A stretch of DNA of 64,000 bases from Campylobacter concisus UNSWCS (GTDB taxonomy: Bacteria; Campylobacterota; Campylobacteria; Campylobacterales; Campylobacteraceae), in the NCBI RefSeq assembly GCF_000466685.1, contig NZ_ANNG01000038.1, positions 1 to 64,000 on the forward strand, in the 5' to 3' direction. The notes below the pieces were generated by a model, which ran no database searches, was not told where the DNA came from, and worked only from the letters and a program-made list of their open reading frames with translations. A program made the position numbers and the translations under genes. Positions within the stretch are counted from its first letter, which is position 1. The number at the start of each line of letters is the position of its first letter. Positions 1 through 6,988 of this stretch are shown here, piece after piece.

Positions 1-1518
1 GAGTTAAAACATGCTATGGATTATAAAGCTGGCAAATTTATACCAGGAGATAGTAAGCAAGATAGATATGCAAAACTAAAAGAAAATAGTTTTAGTGACT
101 ATCTAAGCAAAGCTCTAAATTTACAAGATAGTGGCATCAATGCCAAAGATGCAGCGATAAACTATATTAAAAATCAAAGTAGCTTAAATACTCTACTTTT
201 AAATTCTTATATGTTTAATGGACTAGATAAGAGTAAGGGGGATAATAGACAATTTAGTCAGCCAGAAATAGAATGGTTAAAGGCTAATGGCAATAATTTT
301 GCTAACTTCATTAGAGAGAGAACAGGTATAGATATTTCTCAAGATGAAGCCATTTCAAGACTTTCAGTGCAAGCACTAAAGCAAAGTGATAATGTTTGGT
401 CTTTGATGTTTAATAAAGATGATGCCTTAGCAAAAGAGTTTTTGACAAAATCTGACAACAAAGATGGTCTATTTGTAGTTGATAAATTTGATAATAGAAA
501 TAATAGATTAAATTTAGATGTAGCTATTAATAATATAGATTTTTACAATAAATATATTCATCCAAACATAGACTCTTTGCCGCTAGAAACAGTTAAAAAT
601 AGTATATTAAACTTGGCATCTAATGCAGATAAAATACCAAGCAACTTGCAAAACTGGTATAAAGATCAGACTTTTACCGCCTCTAGCTTGCGTGACGGTG
701 CTATATCTTTGGCGAAAGATATAACCGTAAACGGAGTAAGTGGCGTAAGAAATATGTACTATAATATATTTAACAACGATAAAAAGATTTTAGAAAAAGT
801 TTATGATTATAATGGCATAAGCGATGATATAGCATTAATATCAGGATTTGATACATCTAGTTTAACTGGTGTAGCAGCAATAGGCAAAGGAGTGGGTGTT
901 GGTCTTGGAAAAGGCGCTGTTGGTTTAGGTAAGTTAGCAAAAGACGGAGTGGTTGCGGTAGGTAAGGTTGGAGCAAAAGGCGTAAATTTAGTAAAAAATA
1001 CAAATTTTGCAGATGCGGCATTAAGCTCTATTGTTAAACTAGATCAACTAATAACAATAAAAGGTGTTCAAACAATAAATATAGGCGGTAAAGAGTATGC
1101 AGTGGTAGGGCATAATCCTTTAACTAAAAATTATATAATAAGACCAACTGGGGTAATAAAAGAAGAAAAGGTGCTTGTTGGAAATCATTATGAAATTACA
1201 CAAGATGGGCTTTTGGCTGTTGGGAAAAACGCATTGCAGCGATCAGGTATAAAAACTATCTCAAAACAGGAATTTAAGAAAGCTAGCGATTTTAGCATCG
1301 TAAATAATCCTGCTATGACCATGGAATATATAAACAGTTATCTTCCAGGAGGTGTTCCAGATGCTACTATTGCTGGCGCTATTGGTTATGCAACATATCA
1401 ATTTTTACACCCTGAAGAATTTGGAGAATCGATTATTGACATCTATAATACAATAAGAAAATCAGGAAAGAAACTAGTGAATGCAATAAATACTGATAAT
1501 AGCAAATTCAAGGAGTAA
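1..1518 (+). CDS. C-terminal part of a large polymorphic (CDI-like) toxin, 5' end outside window
   Basis: The frame is open from the first base, so this is probably the 3' end of a much longer gene; 505 residues are visible. An ATG at 16 has no good ribosome site. Residues about 112-127 (ISQDEAISRLSVQALK) resemble the pre-toxin segment I remember from CdiA/FhaB-type proteins. Residues about 289-337 are rich in Gly, Val and Lys (repeated GKG/VGLGK units), and a hydrophobic stretch near residue 455 (GAIGYATYQFL) follows. Such a tail could act on membranes. The gene stops 2 bp before a membrane protein gene, with that gene's ribosome site (AAGGAG) inside its last codons, as expected for a toxin with its immunity gene. 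The toxin activity is not recognised; the call rests on context and a remembered motif. Confidence 0.55.
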   Translation, partial: ELKHAMDYKAGKFIPGDSKQDRYAKLKENSFSDYLSKALNLQDSGINAKDAAINYIKNQSSLNTLLLNSYMFNGLDKSKGDNRQFSQPEIEWLKANGNNFANFIRERTGIDISQDEAISRLSVQALKQSDNVWSLMFNKDDALAKEFLTKSDNKDGLFVVDKFDNRNNRLNLDVAINNIDFYNKYIHPNIDSLPLETVKNSILNLASNADKIPSNLQNWYKDQTFTASSLRDGAISLAKDITVNGVSGVRNMYYNIFNNDKKILEKVYDYNGISDDIALISGFDTSSLTGVAAIGKGVGVGLGKGAVGLGKLAKDGVVAVGKVGAKGVNLVKNTNFADAALSSIVKLDQLITIKGVQTINIGGKEYAVVGHNPLTKNYIIRPTGVIKEEKVLVGNHYEITQDGLLAVGKNALQRSGIKTISKQEFKKASDFSIVNNPAMTMEYINSYLPGGVPDATIAGAIGYATYQFLHPEEFGESIIDIYNTIRKSGKKLVNAINTDNSKFKE

Positions 1519-1520
1519 CT

Positions 1521-1952
1521 ATGTTTTATAAATTTTGCTATGTCTTTATTGGCTTTGGATTTTTATTTATATCTGTTAGGATATTTGCGAACAAAAAATT
1601 TGAAAGATTTGCAATTGAACATGATTTTTCCAGTTTGGGTGATACTTATGTTATTCCAGCTATTATTAGCTTGGCAGCTAGTTTTGCATTTTTCTATCTT
1701 GCCTTGCGTTCCACAAAAAACATCAAAAAATACCCAGAGTATTTAGTATGTCTTAAATGTAAAACTACTTGGTGGTTTGGGCATTTACGTGATAAAAGTA
1801 AATGCAATTTTTGTGGTGGCGAGGTGATGGATGCAAGTAAATATGGCGACTATATAAGAAAACTAGAATTTTTAGAAAAAAGAAAAAAAGGACCCAAAAG
1901 AAGAAGTGTTAGAAATAAACGAAAAAAAGATAAAGGTAACGTTGATGATTGA
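1521..1952 (+). CDS. Two-TM zinc-ribbon membrane protein, candidate immunity protein (family A, copy 1)
   Basis: 143 residues: TM segments at about 5-23 and 46-66, then a cytoplasmic zinc ribbon with Cys77/Cys80 and Cys95/Cys98, then a very basic tail (many KR). It begins 2 bp after the toxin gene, with AAGGAG upstream. I do not recognise a named family. The same plan (TM1, a GD-x-Y loop, TM2, zinc ribbon) recurs in the genes at 1983, 6985 and 7793, and a broken copy at 3056. As the first gene after the toxin it is the natural candidate for cognate immunity. A membrane-embedded immunity protein would suit a toxin acting on the inner membrane. The function is inferred. Confidence 0.6.
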   Translation: MFYKFCYVFIGFGFLFISVRIFANKKFERFAIEHDFSSLGDTYVIPAIISLAASFAFFYLALRSTKNIKKYPEYLVCLKCKTTWWFGHLRDKSKCNFCGGEVMDASKYGDYIRKLEFLEKRKKGPKRRSVRNKRKKDKGNVDD

Positions 1953-1982
1953 TGTAAATTTACGAGTAAATAGGCTTAAGTC

Positions 1983-2345
1983 ATGATTAAAATACGGATA
2001 GTGATAGCAATATTTTTTACATTGTTATCATCTTTAAATTTATATAAATTATTAACAGAAGAGGGCTATAAAGGCGGAAAAGTATATGTAGTATCAACTG
2101 CGCAGTCTATAATCATGCAGATAGTTTTAATTATTTTGTTGATCACATATACGATATATTTGATAAGGCTAAATTCTAAAATGCCAGAATTTACAAAGTG
2201 TCCAAAGTGTAAAAATAGTTATAATTACGCTGATACTAAAAATAGTAAATGCCCTAAATGTAATGTTGAAACAATAGAAGTTGAAAAATATTATGGACAG
2301 TTTCCAGATGAGTTGAAAAATTTAGAAAAAGATAAAAGTGTTTAG
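1983..2345 (+). CDS. Two-TM zinc-ribbon membrane protein, candidate orphan immunity protein (family A, copy 2)
   Basis: 120 residues: a hydrophobic N-terminus (about 4-22), a second TM (about 42-62) and a zinc ribbon with Cys73/Cys76 and Cys90/Cys93 (CPKC ... CPKC). It has the same layout as the gene at 1521 but is strongly diverged in sequence. The start ATG sits in TCATGA. A short frame upstream (about 1945-1986, ending VNRLKS-stop) stops on that TGA, so it may be the worn tail of a former toxin partner, though this particular tail is too short to be sure. No catalytic residues seen. Likely a member of the cassette array; no proven function. Confidence 0.55.
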   Translation: MIKIRIVIAIFFTLLSSLNLYKLLTEEGYKGGKVYVVSTAQSIIMQIVLIILLITYTIYLIRLNSKMPEFTKCPKCKNSYNYADTKNSKCPKCNVETIEVEKYYGQFPDELKNLEKDKSV

Positions 2346-2416
2346 ACATTCTCTTGCTTTGGGCAGTAGGAGCTGGCTTGTGTGGAGTTTATAAAGAGTG
2401 GAAAAACGACAAATGA
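2336..2416 (+). pseudogene. Remnant of a toxin gene 3' end (tail only)
   Basis: After a TAA at 2333-2335 this frame runs open through a segment that reads like a real protein C-terminus, ending VGAGLCGVYKEWKNDK and TGA at 2414-2416. The TGA overlaps the ATG of the next gene as ATGA, the classic coupling of a toxin with its immunity gene. There is no start codon or full domain. The hydrophobic Gly-rich part suits a membrane-acting toxin. The origin is inferred from the pattern. Confidence 0.45.
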
Positions 2417-2616
2417 GAACTAAGATTTTTTTGATTTTTATATCTATTAGTTCATATATTTACGCTTTTAGTTTTTTGGAGTTTAATTATATTTCATATC
2501 GTGGATTTAAATATTACTTTTCAAATGATGTTGAAAAATTTATATTTTTTGCGTCCTTTTTTATATTTGCCAGTTTTTGTCTTTTTGGCATTTTTTATAA
2601 AAAGAATCCTAAATGA
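2413..2616 (+). CDS. Small two-TM membrane protein, candidate orphan immunity protein
   Basis: 67 residues starting MRTKIFLIF, with hydrophobic segments at about 4-20 and 43-62 and a short basic C-terminus. I chose ATG 2413 rather than the GTG at 2398 because ATG 2413 forms an ATGA overlap with the toxin-tail remnant before it. No homologue recognised and no zinc ribbon. Position and coupling suggest an orphan immunity protein against a membrane toxin. It could also be a decayed fragment of a longer membrane protein. Confidence 0.4.
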   Translation: MRTKIFLIFISISSYIYAFSFLEFNYISYRGFKYYFSNDVEKFIFFASFFIFASFCLFGIFYKKNPK

Positions 2617-2641
2617 ATAAAATATCGCAAAAAAGATATAA

Positions 2642-2734
2642 GCGGATCGCCAGTATAGCAAATCAATAGGTAAAATGGAGCAACCGAGGTTAAATTTTGG
2701 TGATAGTATGCCAGCAGAAACAATTAAGGTATAA
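2642..2734 (+). pseudogene. Remnant of a toxin gene 3' end (tail only)
   Basis: A 30-codon open stretch directly after an in-frame TAA ends with RLNFGDSMPAETIKV and TAA at 2732-2734, 4 bp before the next gene's ATG. It has no start of its own and reads like the C-terminus of a soluble protein. The arrangement (tail, then small membrane protein gene) repeats that at 2336-2416. Inferred to be what is left of a displaced toxin. Confidence 0.4.
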
Positions 2735-2738
2735 AATT

Positions 2739-2936
2739 ATGAATTACTCTATTCCTTTGAAATATTATATAGTAATATCAATTATTGTAATGTCGATAGA
2801 AAGTTTTTTGTGTATCTTTTATGGTAAATATTATTTTCGTGGTTGGCACAATGCCGAAATAGAAGATATTATATTTCATGTAATTGTAACAATATCTTTA
2901 ATATATTATTATAAAAAAGAATACTGGAAACAATAA
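2739..2936 (+). CDS. Short YGKYYxRGW-family membrane protein (family B, copy 1)
   Basis: 65 residues starting MNYSIPLKYY. ATG 2739 is preferred over a GTG at 2697, because AAGG lies 9 bp upstream and the earlier start would run through the toxin-tail region. There is a TM at about 8-28, then the motif YGKYYFRGW and a second hydrophobic stretch. The motif recurs as YGKYYIRGW in the 120-residue protein at 7399, so this is a paralogue lacking the second half. It may be a truncated, non-working copy. Function unknown; candidate orphan immunity protein. Confidence 0.4.
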   Translation: MNYSIPLKYYIVISIIVMSIESFLCIFYGKYYFRGWHNAEIEDIIFHVIVTISLIYYYKKEYWKQ

Positions 2937-3055
2937 ATTTACAAATTCTCTTTTTGTGTACCAAAATAAAAAAGAGAAAAATCCAAAAATAAGTCAAATT
3001 TGAAAAAATAAAATTTAAAAAACAAAAACAATAACAACAAATTCAAGAAATAACT

Positions 3056-3274
3056 ATGTTTTATAAATTTTGCTATGTCTTTATTGGTTTTGGATTTTTA
3101 TTTATATCTATTAGGATATTTGCAAATAAAAAATTCGAAAGATTTGCAATAGAACATGATTTTTCCAGTTTGGGTGATACTTGTTTTGTTTCAGTTATTA
3201 TGAGCTTGGCAGCTGTTTCACATTTTCTATCTTGCTTTGCGCTTCACAAAAAACATCAAAAAATGCCCGAGTAA
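3056..3274 (+). pseudogene. Frameshifted copy of the family A zinc-ribbon membrane protein at 1521
   Basis: The first 41 residues are almost identical to the protein at 1521 (MFYKFCYVFIGFGFLFIS...). About 2 bases are missing near 3215 relative to copy 1 (GCAGCTGTTTCACATTTTC here), which shifts the frame in TM2. Matching DNA continues to about 3270, where copy 1 goes on to its zinc ribbon but this copy reaches a stop. The zinc ribbon is therefore absent. DNA similarity also extends roughly 18 bp upstream into the last codons of a toxin-like frame (NNKFKK-stop versus NSKFKE-stop). This is a broken duplicate cassette. Confidence 0.75.
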
Positions 3275-3373
3275 TGAAAATTTTCATTTTATAACACCAA
3301 AATCCAAAAAGAGAAATCAAAAAAAGAAAATCAAGAATTTGCTAAAGGTTAAAAATGTAAAATTAAAGGATAA

Positions 3374-3445
3374 AAGCAAAAGTTGGCGGATTTTGAACTA
3401 ATTGACAAGGTTTGGAGTAAATCCATTTTTCAGCTTACAAAGTGA
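3374..3445 (+). pseudogene. Possible remnant of a toxin gene 3' end
   Basis: After an in-frame TAA, 23 codons read ADFELIDKVWSKSIFQLTK and end at TGA 3443-3445, 11 bp before the next gene's GTG. No start codon of its own. It fits the tail-then-immunity pattern of this region, but it is short and could be chance. Confidence 0.3.
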
Positions 3446-3456
3446 CAGGATAACAA

Positions 3457-3828
3457 GTGGAACTAGTATCTATTTTTTTAATATCAAATTTAGTGCTTTA
3501 TTTAATACTATATATAAGTAAGCGATTTATGCTAAATTTCATATATAAATTTCTGAGATTTTTATCTATTTTATGTATTGTTATAGGTTTTGCCATACTT
3601 GTCTATTTTGCTTGCTATATTGTCTATTATCACAACAATTGGTCAGAAATAAGCACTGGAATATTAATGGCCATGATAGTTGTTTTTTTTATGAATATGA
3701 TCTGGCCAGCCATTATAGTGATAGATTGGCAAAATAACCATAAGCACTTTTCTGGCTATTATCAACTATTTTTGAATATATTTCTGATAGTTACTATTTT
3801 TTTGATGGGAGATAACGTTGGCTTTTAA
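3457..3828 (+). CDS. Four-TM membrane protein of unknown function
   Basis: 123 residues, GTG start with CAGGA about 8 bp upstream. Hydrophobic segments lie at about 4-20, 30-52, 68-90 and 102-120, with almost no soluble part. No family recognised. It overlaps the next gene by 11 bp, so the two are probably translated together. A decayed toxin tail may lie just upstream. A candidate orphan immunity protein for a pore-forming toxin; this is inferred only from context. Confidence 0.45.
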   Translation: MELVSIFLISNLVLYLILYISKRFMLNFIYKFLRFLSILCIVIGFAILVYFACYIVYYHNNWSEISTGILMAMIVVFFMNMIWPAIIVIDWQNNHKHFSGYYQLFLNIFLIVTIFLMGDNVGF

Positions 3829-4129
3829 TAATATTGGTCTAATTTTCGGATCTATTGCAAGTTTTATATTTTTGATTTTTTGGCTAAAAGAGTCTAAAAA
3901 CAAGGGTCGAAAATTTATGATTAGATACTTGTTTATTTTTCTTGGTGCTATAATGATCATCCTGACAAATTTTATAAACATTCCTCAATTTTTTGCATAC
4001 GACCTAGGTGATAGAAATTTACTCTATATCGCATTTGCTTGTTTATGTCTTCAGCTCATAGTTGATATTTGCTATCTTGCTTGTTCTTTTTTTGTAAATT
4101 TAAACAAATTGATAGATAAATATAAATAA
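3818..4129 (+). CDS. Three-TM membrane protein of unknown function
   Basis: 103 residues. TTG start with GGGAG 6 bp before it, overlapping the end of the previous gene by 11 bp. Predicted TM segments at about 5-22, 34-52 and 66-92 with a short basic tail. No recognised family. Tight coupling to the 3457 gene suggests the two proteins work together or were inherited as one cassette. Confidence 0.45.
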   Translation: MAFNNIGLIFGSIASFIFLIFWLKESKNKGRKFMIRYLFIFLGAIMIILTNFINIPQFFAYDLGDRNLLYIAFACLCLQLIVDICYLACSFFVNLNKLIDKYK

Positions 4130-4151
4130 TTCTTTTATGAACTTTATCTAG

Positions 4152-4351
4152 GTGGAATTGAGGGGCAATAATAAAATAGAAATTTCTGGAACAAGCGGAG
4201 AGTCTTTAAGGTAGGCTAAAAAAGATGTAAAAATTAGTTATTGCTCAAAGTGGTAGAAATTTGTATCAACAAAAGCACCGGCGTTTTATATAGTCTTGAT
4301 GAATTACATAATAGTTGGGAACATATTGATAATAAAAGTAGGTATTTGTGA
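4152..4351 (+). pseudogene. Decayed coding segment, probably a toxin 3' end
   Basis: Two protein-like stretches in different frames: 4152-4214 (NNKIEISGTSGESLR, then TAG) and 4241-4351 (VEICINKSTGVLYSLDEL ... NSWEHIDNKSRYL, then TGA). Together they look like one coding segment broken by a stop and a frameshift. The polar, His/Trp/Asp-containing tail would fit a soluble enzyme toxin, and the gene that follows (4378) is also soluble. There is no intact gene between 4130 and 4377. Confidence 0.4.
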
Positions 4352-4377
4352 GAGGCTAATGGGTAGGGGTGTAAAAA

Positions 4378-4665
4378 ATGAAATCTAAGCCAAAAACTAA
4401 TATTTGCGTTATTTATTATAATAAATTTGATGATAGTTTTGTAAAATCTGTCCCTATTGAAAATTGTACGTTAAATGATATTGAGAATGTTTTATTAAAT
4501 GTCTATCCAGATGAAAAACATATCCAATTAGATGAAAATGGAAATGAATACCTAAGCGGAGCTTACGATATAACGCCAGAGATAAACAAGATACTGTTTG
4601 AAAAATTTGGTATTAAAATAGATATAGAAAATTTCAGTTGCCAATTAGAAGAAGAATATGAGTAA
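4378..4665 (+). CDS. Small acidic soluble protein, candidate immunity protein
   Basis: 95 residues, acidic (ending QLEEEYE), with no TM segment or signal peptide. I do not recognise the family. It follows a decayed toxin-like tail and precedes two more small soluble genes in the same direction, 12 bp apart from the next. The acidic character and size are typical of immunity proteins that bind basic nuclease toxins, but this is inference from context. Confidence 0.45.
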   Translation: MKSKPKTNICVIYYNKFDDSFVKSVPIENCTLNDIENVLLNVYPDEKHIQLDENGNEYLSGAYDITPEINKILFEKFGIKIDIENFSCQLEEEYE

Positions 4666-4677
4666 AATGAGTTAAAT

Positions 4678-4887
4678 ATGACTACTAATATTTATGTAAA
4701 AATACTAAATGAAGATATACACGCTTGGCGTCCAGTCAAAGCAGTTTGTTTAAAGGAAAATATTTTTAAGATAGTAGATAAGACCGATTTTGAAAAACTT
4801 GACGAGATGCTAGAATTTGGTTTTAATGATACTGTTGCATGCAAAAATATCAATGGTAATTTTTATGCTGTAAAACTATATTCATAA
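4678..4887 (+). CDS. Small soluble protein (IYVKxLNE...WRPVxA type)
   Basis: 69 residues, no TM. The start MTTNIYVKILNE followed by WRPVKAVCLKENIFKI resembles small widespread hypothetical proteins that begin I-Y-V-x-L-L-x-E and carry a RPV-x-A motif; I recall no function for them. It ends 12 bp before the next gene, whose AAAAGGAG site directly follows this stop. Possibly an immunity or antidote-like protein. Confidence 0.45.
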   Translation: MTTNIYVKILNEDIHAWRPVKAVCLKENIFKIVDKTDFEKLDEMLEFGFNDTVACKNINGNFYAVKLYS

Positions 4888-4899
4888 AAGGAGTTAGTA

Positions 4900-5337
4900 T
4901 TGGCGATTTGGCAATGTGATTTTTACATTTTACCGAGTAACAGAGATGAGGCGGTTTTAAATTTAGAAACATTTGATGATTCTATCCTTTGGCATAAAGT
5001 ATCAGTTAATAAAGAAATTTTTAATAGTGTTGCTTATATTTTGCCACAAGTAAAATCATGGTCGGACAGCTTGGACATTTATGGCAGTCTAGAGGATAGC
5101 TGCCTGCAGATCTCTTTTGACAACAATGGATTGGTAGATGGGGCATTACTGCGTATCAATTTCACTAGTGAATATAAGGATATTTTAAAATTTATCATAT
5201 CGTTCTGTGTCAAAAATGATTTTGAGATACTAACTAGCGATCTTCAAAAACTACCACTTTTATATTCACAAATAGATCAATATATTGCTGGTTCTAAACG
5301 AAAAGAAAAATTTATGAAGTTACAGAAGCTTATTTAA
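4900..5337 (+). CDS. Soluble protein of the 'IWQxDFxILP' type, candidate immunity protein
   Basis: 145 residues. TTG start with AAAAGGAG 6 bp upstream; no better start exists. The N-terminus (MAIWQCDFYILPSNR) and the LPQVKSWS ... YG motif look like a family of small proteins I associate with bacterial toxin-immunity loci, but I cannot name a Pfam entry with certainty. No TM or signal. Followed directly by a short tail-like frame and the 5376 gene. Confidence 0.45.
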   Translation: MAIWQCDFYILPSNRDEAVLNLETFDDSILWHKVSVNKEIFNSVAYILPQVKSWSDSLDIYGSLEDSCLQISFDNNGLVDGALLRINFTSEYKDILKFIISFCVKNDFEILTSDLQKLPLLYSQIDQYIAGSKRKEKFMKLQKLI

Positions 5338-5379
5338 TTGATTTTAAGTAGCAAAGAAGGCAAGGTACTAAGAAAATGA
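5338..5379 (+). pseudogene. Possible toxin-tail remnant before the 5376 gene
   Basis: Immediately after the stop of the previous gene, 13 codons (LILSSKEGKVLRK) run in frame to a TGA that overlaps the next ATG as ATGA. Very short; the ATGA overlap is the main argument. It may be chance. Confidence 0.2.
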
Positions 5380-5882
5380 AGTGTTTTATTTTGGATGTAT
5401 TTAATAGAAATTTAAATGAAGATGAAGCTCAAGAATATTTTAAAAATAGCTTTACGGAAATGGGTGATGAAGAGAAAAGCTATTATTTAGGCAACGAAGA
5501 TAAATATTTAAAATTTTTTCTAGCACTTTTTGCTATCAAAGAAAAAGCATCAACAAGAATTCGTTTTTGCAACTATAAAAAAGTCACAAAGCTTCTTTTT
5601 GATGCAAAATATTCGCAAAGAAGATTAGAAAATTTACTTAGAGCAAAAAGTATAACTTGCCAAGAAGATATCGAAATTTTTACAATGCTTAGCTTTAGGG
5701 ACACTTTTGGTGTGCAGTTTGCATATCGTATATATTTTTCTGGAATTTGTATCTATATCGCATCTTTGAGCGATTATTATTATATGGTTTATTGCAAAGA
5801 TGAAAGCGAAGAGATAATAAAAAGAATGGCTATAAAATTTGGTCTTTATTTAAGGGGTTTGCCTAAATTTGTTGTGAACTAA
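5376..5882 (+). CDS. Soluble protein of unknown function, candidate immunity protein
   Basis: 168 residues, no TM or signal. The N-terminal 50 residues are acidic, the middle is basic (IRFCNYKKVTKL, YSQRRLENLLRAK), and there is a Tyr-rich patch near 135-140. No family recognised. The start ATG sits in ATGA overlapping a possible toxin tail. It lies between two groups of soluble candidate immunity genes. Function unknown. Confidence 0.45.
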   Translation: MKCFILDVFNRNLNEDEAQEYFKNSFTEMGDEEKSYYLGNEDKYLKFFLALFAIKEKASTRIRFCNYKKVTKLLFDAKYSQRRLENLLRAKSITCQEDIEIFTMLSFRDTFGVQFAYRIYFSGICIYIASLSDYYYMVYCKDESEEIIKRMAIKFGLYLRGLPKFVVN

Positions 5883-5885
5883 TAA

Positions 5886-5948
5886 CATAAATATTTTAAA
5901 ATTTGGAAAATCAAATTTTTAAAAAACATAAATGGAGCAGGCGATTGA
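5886..5948 (+). pseudogene. Possible toxin-tail remnant before the 5948 gene
   Basis: Twenty codons after a double TAA read to KFLKNINGAGD and a TGA that shares its last base with the next gene's ATG (TGATG). It has the same arrangement as the other tails, but is short and Lys/Asn-rich, so it could be chance. Confidence 0.22.
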
Positions 5949-6328
5949 TGAAATTTGAAAATTTTTATAAAAATGTAAAAACAAGTAAGTATTTTGATAA
6001 GGATTCATTTATAGGACAAATAGTTCTTAACGGCATATGGTATGATGATAAATATTGGCGACTAGAAAAAGATCTGCTTGAAATTTATGATAACAAATGT
6101 GAAGTAAAAATTCCAAGAGAACTGTTTGCAGGGATAGTGTCTATATTGGATGTTTTTATTATGCATAGTACTCAAGAGCTTATATTTGAGAAAAAGTCTA
6201 TCAAAAGGCCATATCTATCATTGGAATTTGACCCAAAAGAGAGACTGGAGGTGATAAGTAGCTACATATTTGGAATATATGATGGCGATATTAGAAGTGT
6301 TGATTTTGATTACATAGAGGACTTATGA
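5948..6328 (+). CDS. Imm41-like soluble immunity protein (copy 1 of a tandem pair)
   Basis: 126 residues starting MKFENFYKN. ATG 5948 has GGAGCAGG just upstream; a TTG at 5903 is possible but would run through a likely tail remnant. The pattern FYKN...FDKDSFIGQI...DDKYWRLEKDLLEIYD...IPREL resembles Imm41-type immunity proteins as I remember them. The next gene is a paralogue with matching FYKN, SF, KYWxLExDL and IY positions. They overlap as ATGA. The tandem duplication suggests protection against related toxins. Confidence 0.5.
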   Translation: MKFENFYKNVKTSKYFDKDSFIGQIVLNGIWYDDKYWRLEKDLLEIYDNKCEVKIPRELFAGIVSILDVFIMHSTQELIFEKKSIKRPYLSLEFDPKERLEVISSYIFGIYDGDIRSVDFDYIEDL

Positions 6329-6717
6329 AGTATTTTTATAAAAATTTAGCATATGAAAAATGCTATGATGAGAACTCATTTGTTGCAGGTCTTATGGATT
6401 ATTTTGAGTGGAGTGATGAGAAGTATTGGCTATTAGAGAGCGACCTTATAGATATATATAAAAAATATCATAAAAAAGAGCTACCGATTAGGATAATGAG
6501 GGGTATAGTTTGGCTATTGAATACCCCTTTATATCACTTTGGCCCTTTCAAGGTAAAAACATGTGAGAGGTCTTTTAAAAAGAAAAGCAACTATCTAATC
6601 AGTCCTTTGAGACCCAGCATATCTGATAGAGTTAATAGGCTCAGGTCTTTAATCTTGACCGTGTCTCTAGATGATGATAAATTTTTTTATACAGATTTTA
6701 TATATGCTCCAAAATAA
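6325..6717 (+). CDS. Imm41-like soluble immunity protein (copy 2 of a tandem pair)
   Basis: 130 residues, start overlapping the previous stop by 4 bp (ATGA). MKYFYKNLAYEKCYDENSF and SDEKYWLLESDLIDIYKK align with the 5948 protein; the C-terminal halves have diverged (a basic SFKKKSN stretch here). No TM. The family name Imm41 is from memory and should be checked by profile search. The pair looks like a local duplication followed by divergence in the toxin-recognition part. Confidence 0.5.
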   Translation: MKYFYKNLAYEKCYDENSFVAGLMDYFEWSDEKYWLLESDLIDIYKKYHKKELPIRIMRGIVWLLNTPLYHFGPFKVKTCERSFKKKSNYLISPLRPSISDRVNRLRSLILTVSLDDDKFFYTDFIYAPK

Positions 6718-6751
6718 AAGGTATTACGGTAATCTGATTAAAGGAGGTAAA

Positions 6752-6937
6752 ATGAACTATTTAATAGGTTTTGTTATTTTTGCCGGAGGGCTGTCTATCC
6801 TAGAGGATCCGGCCCCACTGATAAATATTTTTGGTCTGCCAAAAGGAGATGTTATCCCTTATGGTCTAAATATACCAATGGGATCTGTCATGGCGTTGCT
6901 TGGTTTGTTTTTTATATATAGGGAGTTAAAAAAGTAG
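6752..6937 (+). CDS. Small two-TM membrane protein of unknown function
   Basis: 61 residues starting MNYLIGFVIF, with an ideal ribosome site (AAAGGAGGT) 4 bp upstream, so the start is clear. Two hydrophobic segments (about 3-17 and 42-57) flank a Pro/Gly-rich loop. It ends YRELKK. No family recognised. Its strong ribosome site and tight spacing indicate a real gene within the array. Confidence 0.5.
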   Translation: MNYLIGFVIFAGGLSILEDPAPLINIFGLPKGDVIPYGLNIPMGSVMALLGLFFIYRELKK

Positions 6938-6988
6938 TTGAGGAACTGTAAATTTGACTCTTGTTGGCTTAAAGGTAATGAAAAATGA
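6938..6988 (+). pseudogene. Possible toxin-tail remnant before the 6985 gene
   Basis: In frame directly after the previous stop, 16 codons (LRNCKFDSCWLKGNEK) end in a TGA that overlaps the next ATG as ATGA. Same arrangement as at 2414 and 5377. Short, so only suggestive. Confidence 0.25.

Noticed and set aside
1540-1746. Overlapping second frame in the first immunity candidate
   Set aside because: The longer frame at 1521 has the zinc ribbon and paralogues; this one has no ribosome site or homologous copy.
5903-5947. TTG start giving a 15-residue longer version of the first Imm41-like protein
   Set aside because: ATG 5948 has a good ribosome site, and the paralogue at 6325 starts at the matching position.
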